This document shows, piece after piece, positions 34,192 through 43,920 of a stretch of DNA of 64,000 nt (position 1 is its first letter; every line of letters starts with the position of its first letter). Position numbers and translations under genes: made by a program. The notes beneath the pieces are model-generated. The model ran no database searches and had not been told where the DNA came from. It saw only the letters and a list, made by a program, of their open reading frames with translations. This stretch comes from Verrucomicrobiota bacterium (GTDB taxonomy: Bacteria > Verrucomicrobiota > Verrucomicrobiia > Limisphaerales > UBA8199), in assembly GCA_003176045.1 (NCBI GenBank), contig PSRM01000218.1:1-64000 (forward strand). Reading direction: 5' to 3'.

Positions 34192-35436
34192 GTGACACAG
34201 GCACCGATCCCAATTCATAGCGCAAAAGAGACGTTTTACGTCCCAACTGTGGAGATTTACATCCGGGGCAAAGAGCTGCCGGACAGCATCATCAAAGACG
34301 TTCTGCAGGTGACTTACAAAGATAGCATCAATGAAATCGATTCGTTTACGATCGAAATTAACAATTGGGACGCGACTACTCGCACCTTCAAGTTCGTGCC
34401 TCCATTGAAGGCAAATGGGCAGGATTTCACTGGAATATTCGATCCCGGGACGGCCATAGAGATTTCGATGGGTTACGGCAAAAAAAATCTGCGCCGGATG
34501 ATGAAGGGCCAAATAACCTCGCTGGCGCCGAAGTTTAATGAATCGGGCGCGCCCAGTTTGACCGTTGGCGGGCTTAATGAGTTGCACCAGTTTCGCACGG
34601 AACAACACACCCGTTCGTGGCAGGATGGACAGTTCACCGACACGAAGATCGCAACTGAATTGTGCAAGGCGCCTTTAAAAAAGGGACAAGCGGGCCTGGG
34701 CATAGATATCGAAACCAATCCTGCACCCGATGAAGCGGCCGAAACGTTCGTGTTCATGAATAATCAGTACGACGTGGTCTTCCTGCTGGAGCGGGCACGC
34801 CGGCACGGTTACGAGATTTATATTAAGAACGGCATCGGCAGCAAGAAGCCGCGCCTTTATTTTGGTCTGTCGGAGAACCGAGCCTTGGCGCCGGTGTATC
34901 AATTGGAATGGGGAAAGTCCTTGATCAACTTCCGGCCCACGCTGACAACAGCCAAGCAAGTTTCCACTGTCACCGTCCGGGGCTGGGACCGAAAGAGCAA
35001 CAGCGCCATCGAAGCGAGTTACACTCTGGAGGAGCTTTGGAAGAAGCAAAACAAATCCGCCAGGGAGATCCAACGGCAGAGGCAGATCGCTAAGGCGTTT
35101 GGGAACCGGACCGAAGTCGTGACAGACAAGCCAGTGCACACGAAACAGGAGGCAAAAGACCTGGCACGTTCCATTCTGGAGAAGCAAAACAAGAACCTAG
35201 TCGAAGGCACCGGTTCAACAGTTGGGTTGCCGGATTTGCGCGCCGGTTGTGCTCTGCAGATCGTCGGATTTGGTCTCAAAAGCGACGGGACAGGAAAACT
35301 CGTAGGAGCGAGCAGCGATTTCGATGGAAATTACTATGTGACCGAGACGACGCACACCATCGGGGGGGACGGTTATCGCACCGAGTTTTCGGCCCGTCGT
35401 GAGGGAGAGATCGGCAACTCGACCGCGAGCGCTTAA
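34192..35436 (+). CDS. Spike hub protein, gp27-like half of VgrG (Afp8/Pvc8 N-terminal part)
   Basis: The 414-residue protein starts at GTG 34192. It matches the phage late-control-D/gp27 hub (VEIYIRGKELPDSIIKDVLQ, IDSFTIEINNWD, YDVVFLLERARRHGYEIYIK, LINFRPTLTTAKQVSTVTVR and ADLRAG-type C-terminal LPDLRAGCALQIVG). It forms the trimeric hub that receives the tube. The gp5 part, usually fused in Afp8/Pvc8 and VgrG, is a separate gene 10 bases downstream, so the spike is split here. The C-terminal LysM-like segments of other hubs are absent. Confidence 0.92.
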   Translation: MTQAPIPIHSAKETFYVPTVEIYIRGKELPDSIIKDVLQVTYKDSINEIDSFTIEINNWDATTRTFKFVPPLKANGQDFTGIFDPGTAIEISMGYGKKNLRRMMKGQITSLAPKFNESGAPSLTVGGLNELHQFRTEQHTRSWQDGQFTDTKIATELCKAPLKKGQAGLGIDIETNPAPDEAAETFVFMNNQYDVVFLLERARRHGYEIYIKNGIGSKKPRLYFGLSENRALAPVYQLEWGKSLINFRPTLTTAKQVSTVTVRGWDRKSNSAIEASYTLEELWKKQNKSAREIQRQRQIAKAFGNRTEVVTDKPVHTKQEAKDLARSILEKQNKNLVEGTGSTVGLPDLRAGCALQIVGFGLKSDGTGKLVGASSDFDGNYYVTETTHTIGGDGYRTEFSARREGEIGNSTASA

Positions 35437-35446
35437 GCGATTGATT

Positions 35447-35980
35447 ATGGGACAGATGAGAGGAGTCGTGAACGGCCAGGTCGTTAGTGTCAGTGACCCG
35501 GATAATCAGGGGCGTGTGCAGGTCAGTTTGCCTTTTATGGGCGGGCAGAACGAAAGCTACTGGGCACCCGTAGCCACGTTAATGTCGGGAGGCGGACGCG
35601 GCTCATGGTTCATGCCCGAAGTCGGGGATGAGGTGCTTGTCGCCTTCAATCAGGACGACGTCGCCCATCCATTTATCATCGGATTCCTTTGGAATGGCAA
35701 GGACAACCCTCCTGAAACAGATCCGAAGAACCGAGTGATCCTCACACCAGGCGGCCACACCATTCGATTCGAAGACGGTGTCCAATCTCCCAAAGTGGTA
35801 ATCCGATCCAAAAAACAGTCGGCCATCACATTCACCGATGGTCCCGGCCCAACGAAAATTGAGATCAGTTCCAGCGGCGGGCTGACAATTGAATTGGACG
35901 ACGCCGGTAAAGGGTCGATCAAGTTGCTGGGTGGTGGTCGCATTTTTGAAATGAGCGATGACATGGTCCGGATATCCTGA
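35447..35980 (+). CDS. Spike shaft protein, gp5/VgrG OB-fold and beta-helix half
   Basis: The protein has 177 residues from ATG 35447 (MGQMRGVVNGQVVSV). It contains the gp5 OB-fold (DPDNQGRVQVSLPFM, SYWAPVATLMSGGGRGSWF, PEVGDEVLVAFNQDDVAHP, FIIGFLWNG) followed by a triple-stranded beta-helix-like stretch (ITFTDGPGPTKIEISSSGG). Together with the preceding hub gene it reconstitutes a VgrG. There is no lysozyme domain, as in other eCIS. The stop overlaps the start of the PAAR-like gene (TGATG). Confidence 0.9.
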   Translation: MGQMRGVVNGQVVSVSDPDNQGRVQVSLPFMGGQNESYWAPVATLMSGGGRGSWFMPEVGDEVLVAFNQDDVAHPFIIGFLWNGKDNPPETDPKNRVILTPGGHTIRFEDGVQSPKVVIRSKKQSAITFTDGPGPTKIEISSSGGLTIELDDAGKGSIKLLGGGRIFEMSDDMVRIS

Positions 35981-36708
35981 TGCCTCAAGTCCTCACGACA
36001 AATGCGCTGATTGTGTGTCCTCACGGAGGTATCGGAAAGAGTGTGCCTACGGACCCCAAATGGAGCGTCAATGATGGCCCGGTTCTTCTGGACGGTGATG
36101 CCGGCACATTAAGCTGCGTGTTTCCCGTGCCGTGCATCGGCTACAACCTGAAATCCATGAAATTAAATGCGACACAGGTGGACCGCCGAAATGTGATGTT
36201 GGTGACCGACTTCACGCAAAGTTTTACGGGTTTTCCGCTCGTCATAACCGAGATGCACCAGGTTTACGACGACAGCACACCGACGCCCATCCCAAACGGC
36301 GGAACCGTTCCTGCGACGCCGCCGCAATTACAAGAGAACGATACGCCCACAGTCACGGCAGCGCCGCCAGTTTTGGCATTCAGCCAGGGGGCTTACTCGA
36401 ACACGGGCCAACCTGTGACGCTCCCCATGAGTTTTTCGCTCTTCTCGCAGTTCCCAAACCGGTGGATACTGACGATACTAAGTCAACCAACCAATTCCTA
36501 CGCTGACATTACAAACGGCCTCCTCCCCAACATCGCTGTGGCCCCTGCGGGAGGAGACTGGCCAAATCCTGCACTCACAGTGGAAGTTACGTTGCAAGGC
36601 TCATTTCTGTTTACGTTGCCAATCGGCAACTATTACTTCGTTCTCGCCGCCATCAACGTCCGCGGCCTCTCCTCATACGCTCAAGTCGTGCTGACTATCA
36701 CCGCTTAA
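35980..36708 (+). CDS. PAAR-like spike tip with C-terminal beta domain (Afp10-like)
   Basis: The 242-residue protein begins MPQVLTTNALIVCPHGGIGK with a later CVFPVPCIGY, a Cys/His pattern seen in PAAR-like tip proteins that bind a metal at the apex. Residues about 125-240 (APPVLAFSQGAYSNTGQPVT and following) look like an Ig-like or beta-sandwich extension, which could carry or be a cargo adaptor. It overlaps the shaft gene and precedes gp25. Tip proteins sharpen the spike for membrane puncture. Confidence 0.75.
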   Translation: MPQVLTTNALIVCPHGGIGKSVPTDPKWSVNDGPVLLDGDAGTLSCVFPVPCIGYNLKSMKLNATQVDRRNVMLVTDFTQSFTGFPLVITEMHQVYDDSTPTPIPNGGTVPATPPQLQENDTPTVTAAPPVLAFSQGAYSNTGQPVTLPMSFSLFSQFPNRWILTILSQPTNSYADITNGLLPNIAVAPAGGDWPNPALTVEVTLQGSFLFTLPIGNYYFVLAAINVRGLSSYAQVVLTITA

Positions 36709-36715
36709 CTGAAAG

Positions 36716-37126
36716 ATGCTTGTTCCCACCCGCAATTTTCTAGGAATCGGTTGGAAGTTTCCGGTGCGGCCTGCCCCTGGCGGCGGCTTTGCGTGGTCGG
36801 CAGGTGAGCAAAGCGTGCAGGAAGCGATCTGGATTCTGCTCGGCACAGCGCGAGGGGAGCGGCAAATGTTGCCCCGGTTCGGTTGCGGCATCCACGACCT
36901 GGTCTTCGCCCCAAACACCCCGGCCACACGTGGGAATATCCAGCATTTGGTCAAGGACGCGCTCACCGAGTGGGAGCCTCGCATTGACGTGCTGGATGTA
37001 AGCGTGAGCTCCGCGCCCGGAGAAGACAATACGATGTTGATCCGAGTCGATTACCGCATCCGATCCAACAACGCTTTCGGCAACCTGGTGTATCCGTTTT
37101 ACATTTCGCAAGGAGTAGGGAGCTAG
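36716..37126 (+). CDS. Baseplate wedge protein, gp25/GPW family (Afp9/Pvc9-like)
   Basis: The 136-residue protein has the gp25 pattern: FLGIGWKFPVRP, the helix VQEAIWILLGTARGERQM, PRFGCGIHDLVFAPN, and a C-terminal VDYRIRSNNAFGNLV strand. gp25 nucleates the sheath at the baseplate through an inter-subunit handshake. The EPR core motif of the family is replaced by Leu-Pro-Arg-Phe-Gly (LPRFGCG). Length and position are standard. Confidence 0.92.
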   Translation: MLVPTRNFLGIGWKFPVRPAPGGGFAWSAGEQSVQEAIWILLGTARGERQMLPRFGCGIHDLVFAPNTPATRGNIQHLVKDALTEWEPRIDVLDVSVSSAPGEDNTMLIRVDYRIRSNNAFGNLVYPFYISQGVGS

Positions 37127-37129
37127 TTT

Positions 37130-39121
37130 ATGCCGCTGACCGCACCCAACCTGGATGATAGAAGCTATTCGGACATAGTGGCTGAAGCCAAGACGCGCAT
37201 TACGCGCTATACCCCGGAATGGACGAATTTCAACGAGAGCGATCCGGGCATCACGCTGTTGGAGTTATTCGCCTGGATGACCGAGTTGCTGGCTTTTCGG
37301 CTCAATCAGGTGCCCGACCTGAACTATATCAAGTTCCTTCAACTTCTGGGCATTGAGCGCCAGGCAGCCAAACCGGCTCGGGCAGCCGTAACCTTCGAGG
37401 TGGCGCGGTCCGATTTGCCCAGCGTCAGCGTGCCGAAGGGCACCCAGGTTGCCGCCAGTGGCGCGGATGGCCAACCGATCGTGTTCGAGACCGATAAGGC
37501 ATTCTTCGCCATCGGGGCAAAGCTCGCCGAGATCCAGACTTTCGATGGTACCGCCTACATGATACAGACAAAGAAAAACGCCGCGGCTGGCCAATCTTTT
37601 TATCCTTTTGGCCAGAAGCCCCGTCCCGGCAGCGCGTTGTTGCTGGGATTTGATTCTCCGGCCTTTCCAGAGGATCAGATTGATCTTGCTGTGAACCTGT
37701 TCCAGCAAGTTCTGAACGCTCCGGTGCTGAAATCGGGCGCGGCAATCCCGCCTCCAGCTGCGCTGGCGTGGGAATACTGGGATGGCAGCGAGTGGTCCAC
37801 TCTGACCGTTGCGCAAGATGGAACACGAGCGTTTTCGCAAGATGGCTACATCTCATTCAAGGGTCCCGGCAAAAATGTTGTCAGCGCTCAACAAGGAGTG
37901 GTCCAGGCGCCTTATTACTGGTTTCGAGCCCGACTCGTAACGGCCAGCTATGAATTGACACCGAGCATCGCGGCAATCCGCACAAATACAACCGATGTTA
38001 CTCAAGCGATCACCTTTAGTGACGAAATACTCGGCGGCAGCGACGGCAGTCCCAACCAAACATTCACCGTCAGTAATACACCAGTCGTGGCACTGCATCC
38101 TCCCTTGAAGGCGTCGGTACCGGGCGGTTCGCACGTGATGGTGACGGATTTGCAGTTGGAGATAGATGAGGGCAACGGCTTTGTTCTTTGGCGGCAGGTG
38201 GACGACTTTTTCAGCTCTGGCCCCGATGATAGGGTATTCACGTTCGATCGGAACACGGGCGTAGTCACTACCGGTTCGGGCGAGTATGGCCGGATTCCCT
38301 TAGCCAACCCGGCGAACCCCACTGGCAATGTTGTCGCGCGAATGTATCGCTCCGGCGGTGGGAGCCAGGGGAACGTGCCCGCAAACTCGATTACCCAACT
38401 GCTCACCACAGTGCCTTCAATCAATTCCGCAAAGAATTATAATGCGGCAACCGGCGGGACGGACGAGGAATCGGTCGTTGATGCTAAGCTCCGGGCGCCC
38501 GCGGCGCTCAAGAGCAAGGAACGAGCCGTAACCGAGGATGATTTTGTCTACCTTGCGAAACAGGCGCCGGGAGCGAATGTAAAACGAGCGTTGGCTCTGC
38601 CGCTCTCTCATCCGGACTATCCGAGCGCGCAAGTTCCAGGCGTTGTCACTGTGGTGGTAGTTCCGAATTCACAAGACGCTCCCCCTACCCCTAACCAGAC
38701 CACATTGAAAGCAGTCTGTGCCTATCTCGATGCGCATCGCCTGTTAACTAGCGAATTGTTCGTGAAAGGCCCCGTTTACCGGAAGATCAAAGTGGCGGTA
38801 CAGATCATCGTCCAGGCTGGCGCCGATCTTGCGACCGTCCAGATCGCCGTGCAATCCATTCTCCAGAGCTTCTTAGACCCATTGAGCGGCGGCAACGAAG
38901 GCACTGGCTGGCCTTTCGGCGGGGAAATCTATTATTCGGATGTTTATCGAAAAATAATCACGGTAGAGGAAGTCGACCGCATTGCTGATAACCAGTTGTT
39001 GTTTTATCTAGATAATCAACTGCAGCAGTTCTGTCGCGATGTCCCAATCAATCCCGGCGAGTTGCTCTACAACGATCCCGAGGGCCACACGGTGACTGTC
39101 TCCTACGAGAGCTCGTCTTGA
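37130..39121 (+). CDS. Baseplate J-like protein, gp6 family (Afp11/Pvc11-like)
   Basis: The 663-residue protein begins with the Afp11-type start (LDDRSYSDIVAEAKTRITRY, DPGITLLELFAWMTELLAFR, NYIKFLQLLGIERQ). It holds a J-like core (AVTEDDFVYLAKQAPGANVK, PGVVTVVVVPNS) and a C-terminal domain (VAVQIIVQAGADLATVQIAV). The family forms the iris ring of the baseplate together with the gpI-like protein encoded next. Insertions in the middle (DFFSSGPDDRVFTFDRNTG) are common in eCIS versions. Confidence 0.92.
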   Translation: MPLTAPNLDDRSYSDIVAEAKTRITRYTPEWTNFNESDPGITLLELFAWMTELLAFRLNQVPDLNYIKFLQLLGIERQAAKPARAAVTFEVARSDLPSVSVPKGTQVAASGADGQPIVFETDKAFFAIGAKLAEIQTFDGTAYMIQTKKNAAAGQSFYPFGQKPRPGSALLLGFDSPAFPEDQIDLAVNLFQQVLNAPVLKSGAAIPPPAALAWEYWDGSEWSTLTVAQDGTRAFSQDGYISFKGPGKNVVSAQQGVVQAPYYWFRARLVTASYELTPSIAAIRTNTTDVTQAITFSDEILGGSDGSPNQTFTVSNTPVVALHPPLKASVPGGSHVMVTDLQLEIDEGNGFVLWRQVDDFFSSGPDDRVFTFDRNTGVVTTGSGEYGRIPLANPANPTGNVVARMYRSGGGSQGNVPANSITQLLTTVPSINSAKNYNAATGGTDEESVVDAKLRAPAALKSKERAVTEDDFVYLAKQAPGANVKRALALPLSHPDYPSAQVPGVVTVVVVPNSQDAPPTPNQTTLKAVCAYLDAHRLLTSELFVKGPVYRKIKVAVQIIVQAGADLATVQIAVQSILQSFLDPLSGGNEGTGWPFGGEIYYSDVYRKIITVEEVDRIADNQLLFYLDNQLQQFCRDVPINPGELLYNDPEGHTVTVSYESSS

Positions 39122-39128
39122 AGGTCTC

Positions 39129-41357
39129 ATGAGCGATCGAACACCACATTATCTACTGAATGGCCTTGCCGGTTGGCGCGCAGCGTTCCTGGACAACACG
39201 GTCCTCGCGCGAAGCGGGACCTGCTTGGCGCTGCTTTCGATGCCGGGTGCTCTGCGGCCACTGACAGACGCCGCCGGAAGTTTTGGCGGGCTCCAAGCTG
39301 CAATCGGTGTGGCGCTGGATCGCCAAGACCGGGTTTATATTTTGGATGGAAAGGCTTGCGTCATCAAACGCTTTGACCCGTGTCACTCGCAATTCGTAAC
39401 GTTGCCGTGCGTTGGTGGAACGGGTTCCCAACCTCGGCAGTTTTCAGGCCCTCGTGGGTTAGCGATCTCCTGTTCAGACGACATCTATGTCGCCGATACT
39501 GGCAATCGGCGAATTCAAATTTTCTCGATAAGGGGCTTGGCTCTTCGCTGCATTTGGGAACCGCTCCACGTGACGCTAGGCGCGAGCGGAGTTGCGGTAC
39601 GAAAAGCGCTCCCGATTAAACAAGCATTGCCTTCGGGCACTGATTGTCAGGCGACTATTACTTGGCCCACCGGAACATGGCAACCATGGGATGTGGTCAT
39701 TTCGCGGTGTAACCGAGTTTACATCTCGGATTATGCGAACGGATTGATACATGCCTTCGATGCGAACGGTTGCTGGCAGGCCGCCTTTACGGGCGTCGGC
39801 CCAGCTTTGCCTCAACTGGTCAAGCCCACCCGTCTGGGACTCGATAGCGAGGGAAGAATTTATATCGTTCAGGAAAATCAAAGCTACATCGTTGTCCTCG
39901 ACGCCGACGGCAATTTTGCGGGAAAGGTGGATAAGCCGGATCAGATTGCCGGCCATTTTTGCCCGACAGCGGTTGCCGTTGATGTGAATGGGGATCTCTG
40001 CCTCAGCGACTGTGTAACGCGCCGGACTTATTTTTATCAACCTGCCGGTGAGGGGCGTTGGTGTCCGTTTCGGTGTTGCGGTTCCAGCGGCATCTTTGCC
40101 GCGGCGCTGATGTTCGACCGGTCCGGCCATCCGCTCTATGCGGACGGCGGACAACGTGTTTGCCAGCTTGTTCCACCCGCGGTTTACCAAACGAAAGGAA
40201 CCTACTATTCCGAGGCTCTCGATAGCAAAACCTATCGAAGTGTTTGGCACCGGGTGACTCTTGCAGGCCGGGTGCCGCCTGGAACCGCAGTAAAAGTGGA
40301 TACCTTTACGGCCGAATCGCTGAAACCGATTGATGAAATCCAAAGCCTGGATGAAAGCCGTTGGGGAACGAACCAGATCGCAACGAACATGCCCAACGGC
40401 AAATGGGATTGTTTGGTCTTGAGTACGCCGGGCCGTTATTTGTGGTTGCGGTTGACCCTTTCGGGAGATGGATCGGCCACGCCCGCGCTGGAGCAGGCCA
40501 AAGTCTATTATCCGCGCGCGTCCACCCTGCAGTATATGCCTGCGGTTTACCGGCAGGACCCTGCACAGGGGGATTTCCTGGATCGATTTCTTTCTCTTTT
40601 CGATACGATTCGGAACCACACGTCTGAGCAAATAACTGACGTGGCGAAGTATTTCGATCCGAAGGCCACGCCCGCAACCAGGAGCCACGATTTTCTCTCC
40701 TGGCTAGCCGGTTGGCTGGGATTGAGCTTGCGCAGCAACTGGCCCATCGCCAGACGCCGTGAGCTGGTGCGGCAGGCGCACCGTTTATATGCATTGCGAG
40801 GTACACGTGAGGGGATGTGCCTGCATATCGAGCTTTATGCCGGGCTGCGCCCGCGGATTCTCGAGCAATTCCGACTGAGGCGCTGGCTGGTGGTAAACCA
40901 CTCCAGGCTCGGAGATTGCACGACGGTATTTGGGAAAAGCATCATGAATCGGTTGCAAATCGGCTTGAATTCCCGAATCGGCTCATTCGAGTTGCTGGAT
41001 CATGGCGACCCCAACCTTGATTTTTTCAACGCCTACGCTTATCAATTCCTGGTCGTGCTGCCGCGCTGGCCTGGTGCTACGGAAGGCGATCGCCAGGCCT
41101 TGCAGCAAATCATCGACCTAGCCAAACCGGCCTTTACCCTCGGCCGCTTGGAATTTCAAAAACCGCGCTTCCGCGTGGGCATCCAAGGCTTTCTTGGTGT
41201 GGACACCGTAATTTCCCGCTATCCCAGCGGAGTGATCGAGGGCCAGGGCTCGCTCGGCTACGACACGGTCCTTGGGTCGCCTGGGCAAGCGCCGGCGCAA
41301 AAACCCCTACGCATCGGCCGCGATTCGCGCCTGGGCCAAAATGCGATTCTGAACTGA
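39129..41357 (+). CDS. Baseplate protein with N-terminal NHL-type propeller and C-terminal gpI-like domain (Afp12/Pvc12-like)
   Basis: The 742-residue protein is a fusion. Residues about 50-345 form a six-bladed NHL-like propeller (VALDRQDRVYILDGKACVIK, PRGLAISCSDDIYVADTGNR, RLGLDSEGRIYIVQENQS). Residues about 468-650 form the phage tail protein I/gp7-like domain (LQYMPAVYRQDPAQGDFLDR, YFDPKATPATRSHDFLSWLA, RHRLYALRGT-type RQAHRLYALRGTREGM). A C-terminal stretch ends in LGQNAIL. The gpI part belongs to the baseplate wedge. The propeller may bind a glycan or a fibre. Its gene lies just before the three fibre genes. Confidence 0.88.
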   Translation: MSDRTPHYLLNGLAGWRAAFLDNTVLARSGTCLALLSMPGALRPLTDAAGSFGGLQAAIGVALDRQDRVYILDGKACVIKRFDPCHSQFVTLPCVGGTGSQPRQFSGPRGLAISCSDDIYVADTGNRRIQIFSIRGLALRCIWEPLHVTLGASGVAVRKALPIKQALPSGTDCQATITWPTGTWQPWDVVISRCNRVYISDYANGLIHAFDANGCWQAAFTGVGPALPQLVKPTRLGLDSEGRIYIVQENQSYIVVLDADGNFAGKVDKPDQIAGHFCPTAVAVDVNGDLCLSDCVTRRTYFYQPAGEGRWCPFRCCGSSGIFAAALMFDRSGHPLYADGGQRVCQLVPPAVYQTKGTYYSEALDSKTYRSVWHRVTLAGRVPPGTAVKVDTFTAESLKPIDEIQSLDESRWGTNQIATNMPNGKWDCLVLSTPGRYLWLRLTLSGDGSATPALEQAKVYYPRASTLQYMPAVYRQDPAQGDFLDRFLSLFDTIRNHTSEQITDVAKYFDPKATPATRSHDFLSWLAGWLGLSLRSNWPIARRRELVRQAHRLYALRGTREGMCLHIELYAGLRPRILEQFRLRRWLVVNHSRLGDCTTVFGKSIMNRLQIGLNSRIGSFELLDHGDPNLDFFNAYAYQFLVVLPRWPGATEGDRQALQQIIDLAKPAFTLGRLEFQKPRFRVGIQGFLGVDTVISRYPSGVIEGQGSLGYDTVLGSPGQAPAQKPLRIGRDSRLGQNAILN

Positions 41358-41373
41358 AAAACGGAGTTGAACC

Positions 41374-43884
41374 ATGGCAAACTGCAACTGCAACAACCTC
41401 CCCGTCGCCGCCAAACCAGGCTGTGTTGAGTGCGACATCAACCAGTTGGCGCGGAATAACTATTTCACCGGCAAATTGCTCGTCGAGCGGGATTTCACTG
41501 ATGAGCAGCGGTACATGTTGGGAAAACTACGCCGACACAATCAGCGTTTGCATGGCTGGGGAGCGGTGTGCGGATTGAAGGTCAAAGAGCATCCCAATCC
41601 CGCGTGTCAGAATCAATATGTGGTTATCGAACCCGGCTATGCCATTGATTGTTGCGGTCGTGAGATATTGCTTTTGTGCGAAGACTACTTCGATTTCCGC
41701 TCTCAATTTCTAGCCAGTTGGCAGAAGCAGAATGGGCCCAATTCACAGCCGGACACCAACACGCACAAAATTCAAATTTGCATTTCCTACAAGGAGTGTG
41801 CGACGGAAGAGGTTCCGGCGCTCTTTGACGAGTGCAGTTGCGAAGCCTCCTCATGCCAGCCCAACCGTATCCTGGAAAGCTGCCAATTCGACGTACTGGT
41901 CGATCCAGCTCCTTCGAGCGTGAATCCGCCGGGGGTGAAGCTAGATTGGAGTTGCACCATCGGGCTGGCCAACGCGGTGCGGGTTGTGACCAGTTTGGAT
42001 CGCACACAAATCTTCGTGCTTACCTCCGTCCCGACAGGTCCAGCCACCATCTACGCAATCAGCACCGCCAATCAATCTATCACCGCGTCGCAAGGCTTTT
42101 CCAATGACGTGGGGCTGGATGTGACAGTTTCCCCCGAAGGCGATTGGGTATATGTGGCTTTGCAATCCACCACTGCTGGCCAACCGCCCCGTATTGTGGT
42201 TCTTAAGGGTTCTGATTTGTCAACTGTAACCACCCTCCCCTCGGTTGGGTCGAACGGCGATACTGTCCGCCTGGCTACTTTGCCGGGAGAGGACAAATCC
42301 TTGCTCGCGGTCACTTCAAGTGGCGCGCAAGCCCTGTACTGGGCCGACGCTACCGCGCCCATTCCATCCCCCCCCCAAAGCATCAAAGTGGGAAACAACC
42401 CGGTTGATATCGCCGTGGGTGACGATAGTCATTATGCCTACGTGGCGAACGCGGGGGATCCATCGGTTTCCGTAATCGATCTCACAACCTTCACTGTTAC
42501 GACCTTGAAGGCGCCTTTCATAGGCGCATCAATATCCGCCTTAGCTGTCGCGACGAACATCAATGGAGATATTTTGGCAGCCCTGGATGGCGGAAAAAAA
42601 CTCTACTTGATAAGCGTTCCAGCCGCAGGGGGCCCCGCCTTAGCAACATCTATTGGAAACTCGGCCAGCAACCCTGTCACGCTGCAATATCAAGGACTTG
42701 ATGTGCAGATCAGTCCGGGTGGCCAGTGGATTTATGTTCTGGAACATGATACCGGCGCCTCTCCTCCCGCCTACATCCAAACAGTGGATGAGCACGCGGT
42801 TGAGCTGAATTCTCCGAATAGCGCTGGCGCATTTATTCCCGTCGGATTCGGCGCCGTGGACCTCACGCTTTCGGCCGATGGTAGCTACCTGTACGTTCCC
42901 TACAGCCAAGGTAGCACGCAAAACGTTCCCGGCGCTACCGCCGTCATCAAAGTGCAATCGGCCAATTGCCCTGACCTTTTCTCGCAATCAATCGAGTGCT
43001 GCCCGGATTGCGAGCAGGGGAACTGCATCGTACTGGCCACCATCCAGGGCTACAAATATGGCGACTCCATCACTGATCCGGTCGCAGGTACCCCACCGGG
43101 TAACGATCAGATTGATAACCTGACCGATCGCCATCTCCTGGTGAGCACCGAGCTGCTCACAGAAGTTGTTCAATGCATTCTTGAGCAGGGCAACGGCTCC
43201 GGTAAGGTCGGTCCTCAGGGGCCGCCAGGGCCTCCGGGTCCGGCTGGTCAGACCGGCCCACAGGGTCAGATTGGGAGCACAGGCCCCGCGGGGCCTCAGG
43301 GAAACAACGGGGCAACAGGGCCCGCCGGTCCAGGATTAGAAACAGGCTTGACTCGGATTAATGCGCTGAGTTGGGTCCATGCGGACCCGACTCCCCAAGG
43401 ACTTCTGCAGATAACGGACGGAGCTACGAAATCTCCTGCTCTGGTCATTGCATTCACAGCGCCAGTTCAGGCAACCAGCATGGATTACAATGTTTTTAAC
43501 ATGTCTGTTTTGAGTCTTGTACAAACCGGACCCTTTCCGGCGTGGGTCGAATACTTTGTGCCTGGCGCAATTAAGCCTGTGACGATCAATACGCTCATGG
43601 GCCATCGAGTGACTGCCGCGACCGTTTCCACGGGAGCGACCGCGCAAGGGCTTGCTTTCATTCCGAGTATTCCTCCCGAGAGATTGGTGCTTAAGGAAGC
43701 CAGAGTTCGCGTGTATTTTAGAGGAGATTTTGTACTGGATAAGAATAACAGGGCAGTCAGTTGCGAATTTGTCCGGGCCCAATTTCCACCCAATCCAGCC
43801 CAATTCCCCACTGGCGCACTTCCCGCGGGTCAGGATCTCGGGTTTGAGGGCGGGCTGTTTTTCAGTTGGTTTACAGGTGCTTAG
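41374..43884 (+). CDS. Large fibre-like protein A: anchor module, beta-propeller, collagen-like stem, tip domain
   Basis: The 836-residue, Cys-rich protein begins NCNCNN. It has an anchor module at residues about 29-120 ([53 protein letters not shown]) shared with the next two genes. A YVTN-type propeller follows at about 185-530. Residues about 612-653 are a collagen-like Gly-X-Y run (14 triplets), implying a trimeric stem. The last 180 residues are a beta-rich tip. It plausibly attaches to the baseplate and recognises a target, as Afp13 does. Confidence 0.85.
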   Translation: MANCNCNNLPVAAKPGCVECDINQLARNNYFTGKLLVERDFTDEQRYMLGKLRRHNQRLHGWGAVCGLKVKEHPNPACQNQYVVIEPGYAIDCCGREILLLCEDYFDFRSQFLASWQKQNGPNSQPDTNTHKIQICISYKECATEEVPALFDECSCEASSCQPNRILESCQFDVLVDPAPSSVNPPGVKLDWSCTIGLANAVRVVTSLDRTQIFVLTSVPTGPATIYAISTANQSITASQGFSNDVGLDVTVSPEGDWVYVALQSTTAGQPPRIVVLKGSDLSTVTTLPSVGSNGDTVRLATLPGEDKSLLAVTSSGAQALYWADATAPIPSPPQSIKVGNNPVDIAVGDDSHYAYVANAGDPSVSVIDLTTFTVTTLKAPFIGASISALAVATNINGDILAALDGGKKLYLISVPAAGGPALATSIGNSASNPVTLQYQGLDVQISPGGQWIYVLEHDTGASPPAYIQTVDEHAVELNSPNSAGAFIPVGFGAVDLTLSADGSYLYVPYSQGSTQNVPGATAVIKVQSANCPDLFSQSIECCPDCEQGNCIVLATIQGYKYGDSITDPVAGTPPGNDQIDNLTDRHLLVSTELLTEVVQCILEQGNGSGKVGPQGPPGPPGPAGQTGPQGQIGSTGPAGPQGNNGATGPAGPGLETGLTRINALSWVHADPTPQGLLQITDGATKSPALVIAFTAPVQATSMDYNVFNMSVLSLVQTGPFPAWVEYFVPGAIKPVTINTLMGHRVTAATVSTGATAQGLAFIPSIPPERLVLKEARVRVYFRGDFVLDKNNRAVSCEFVRAQFPPNPAQFPTGALPAGQDLGFEGGLFFSWFTGA

Positions 43885-43920
43885 TTGGGAATCACATAAT
43901 TAATCAATAACTGAAGTCCT

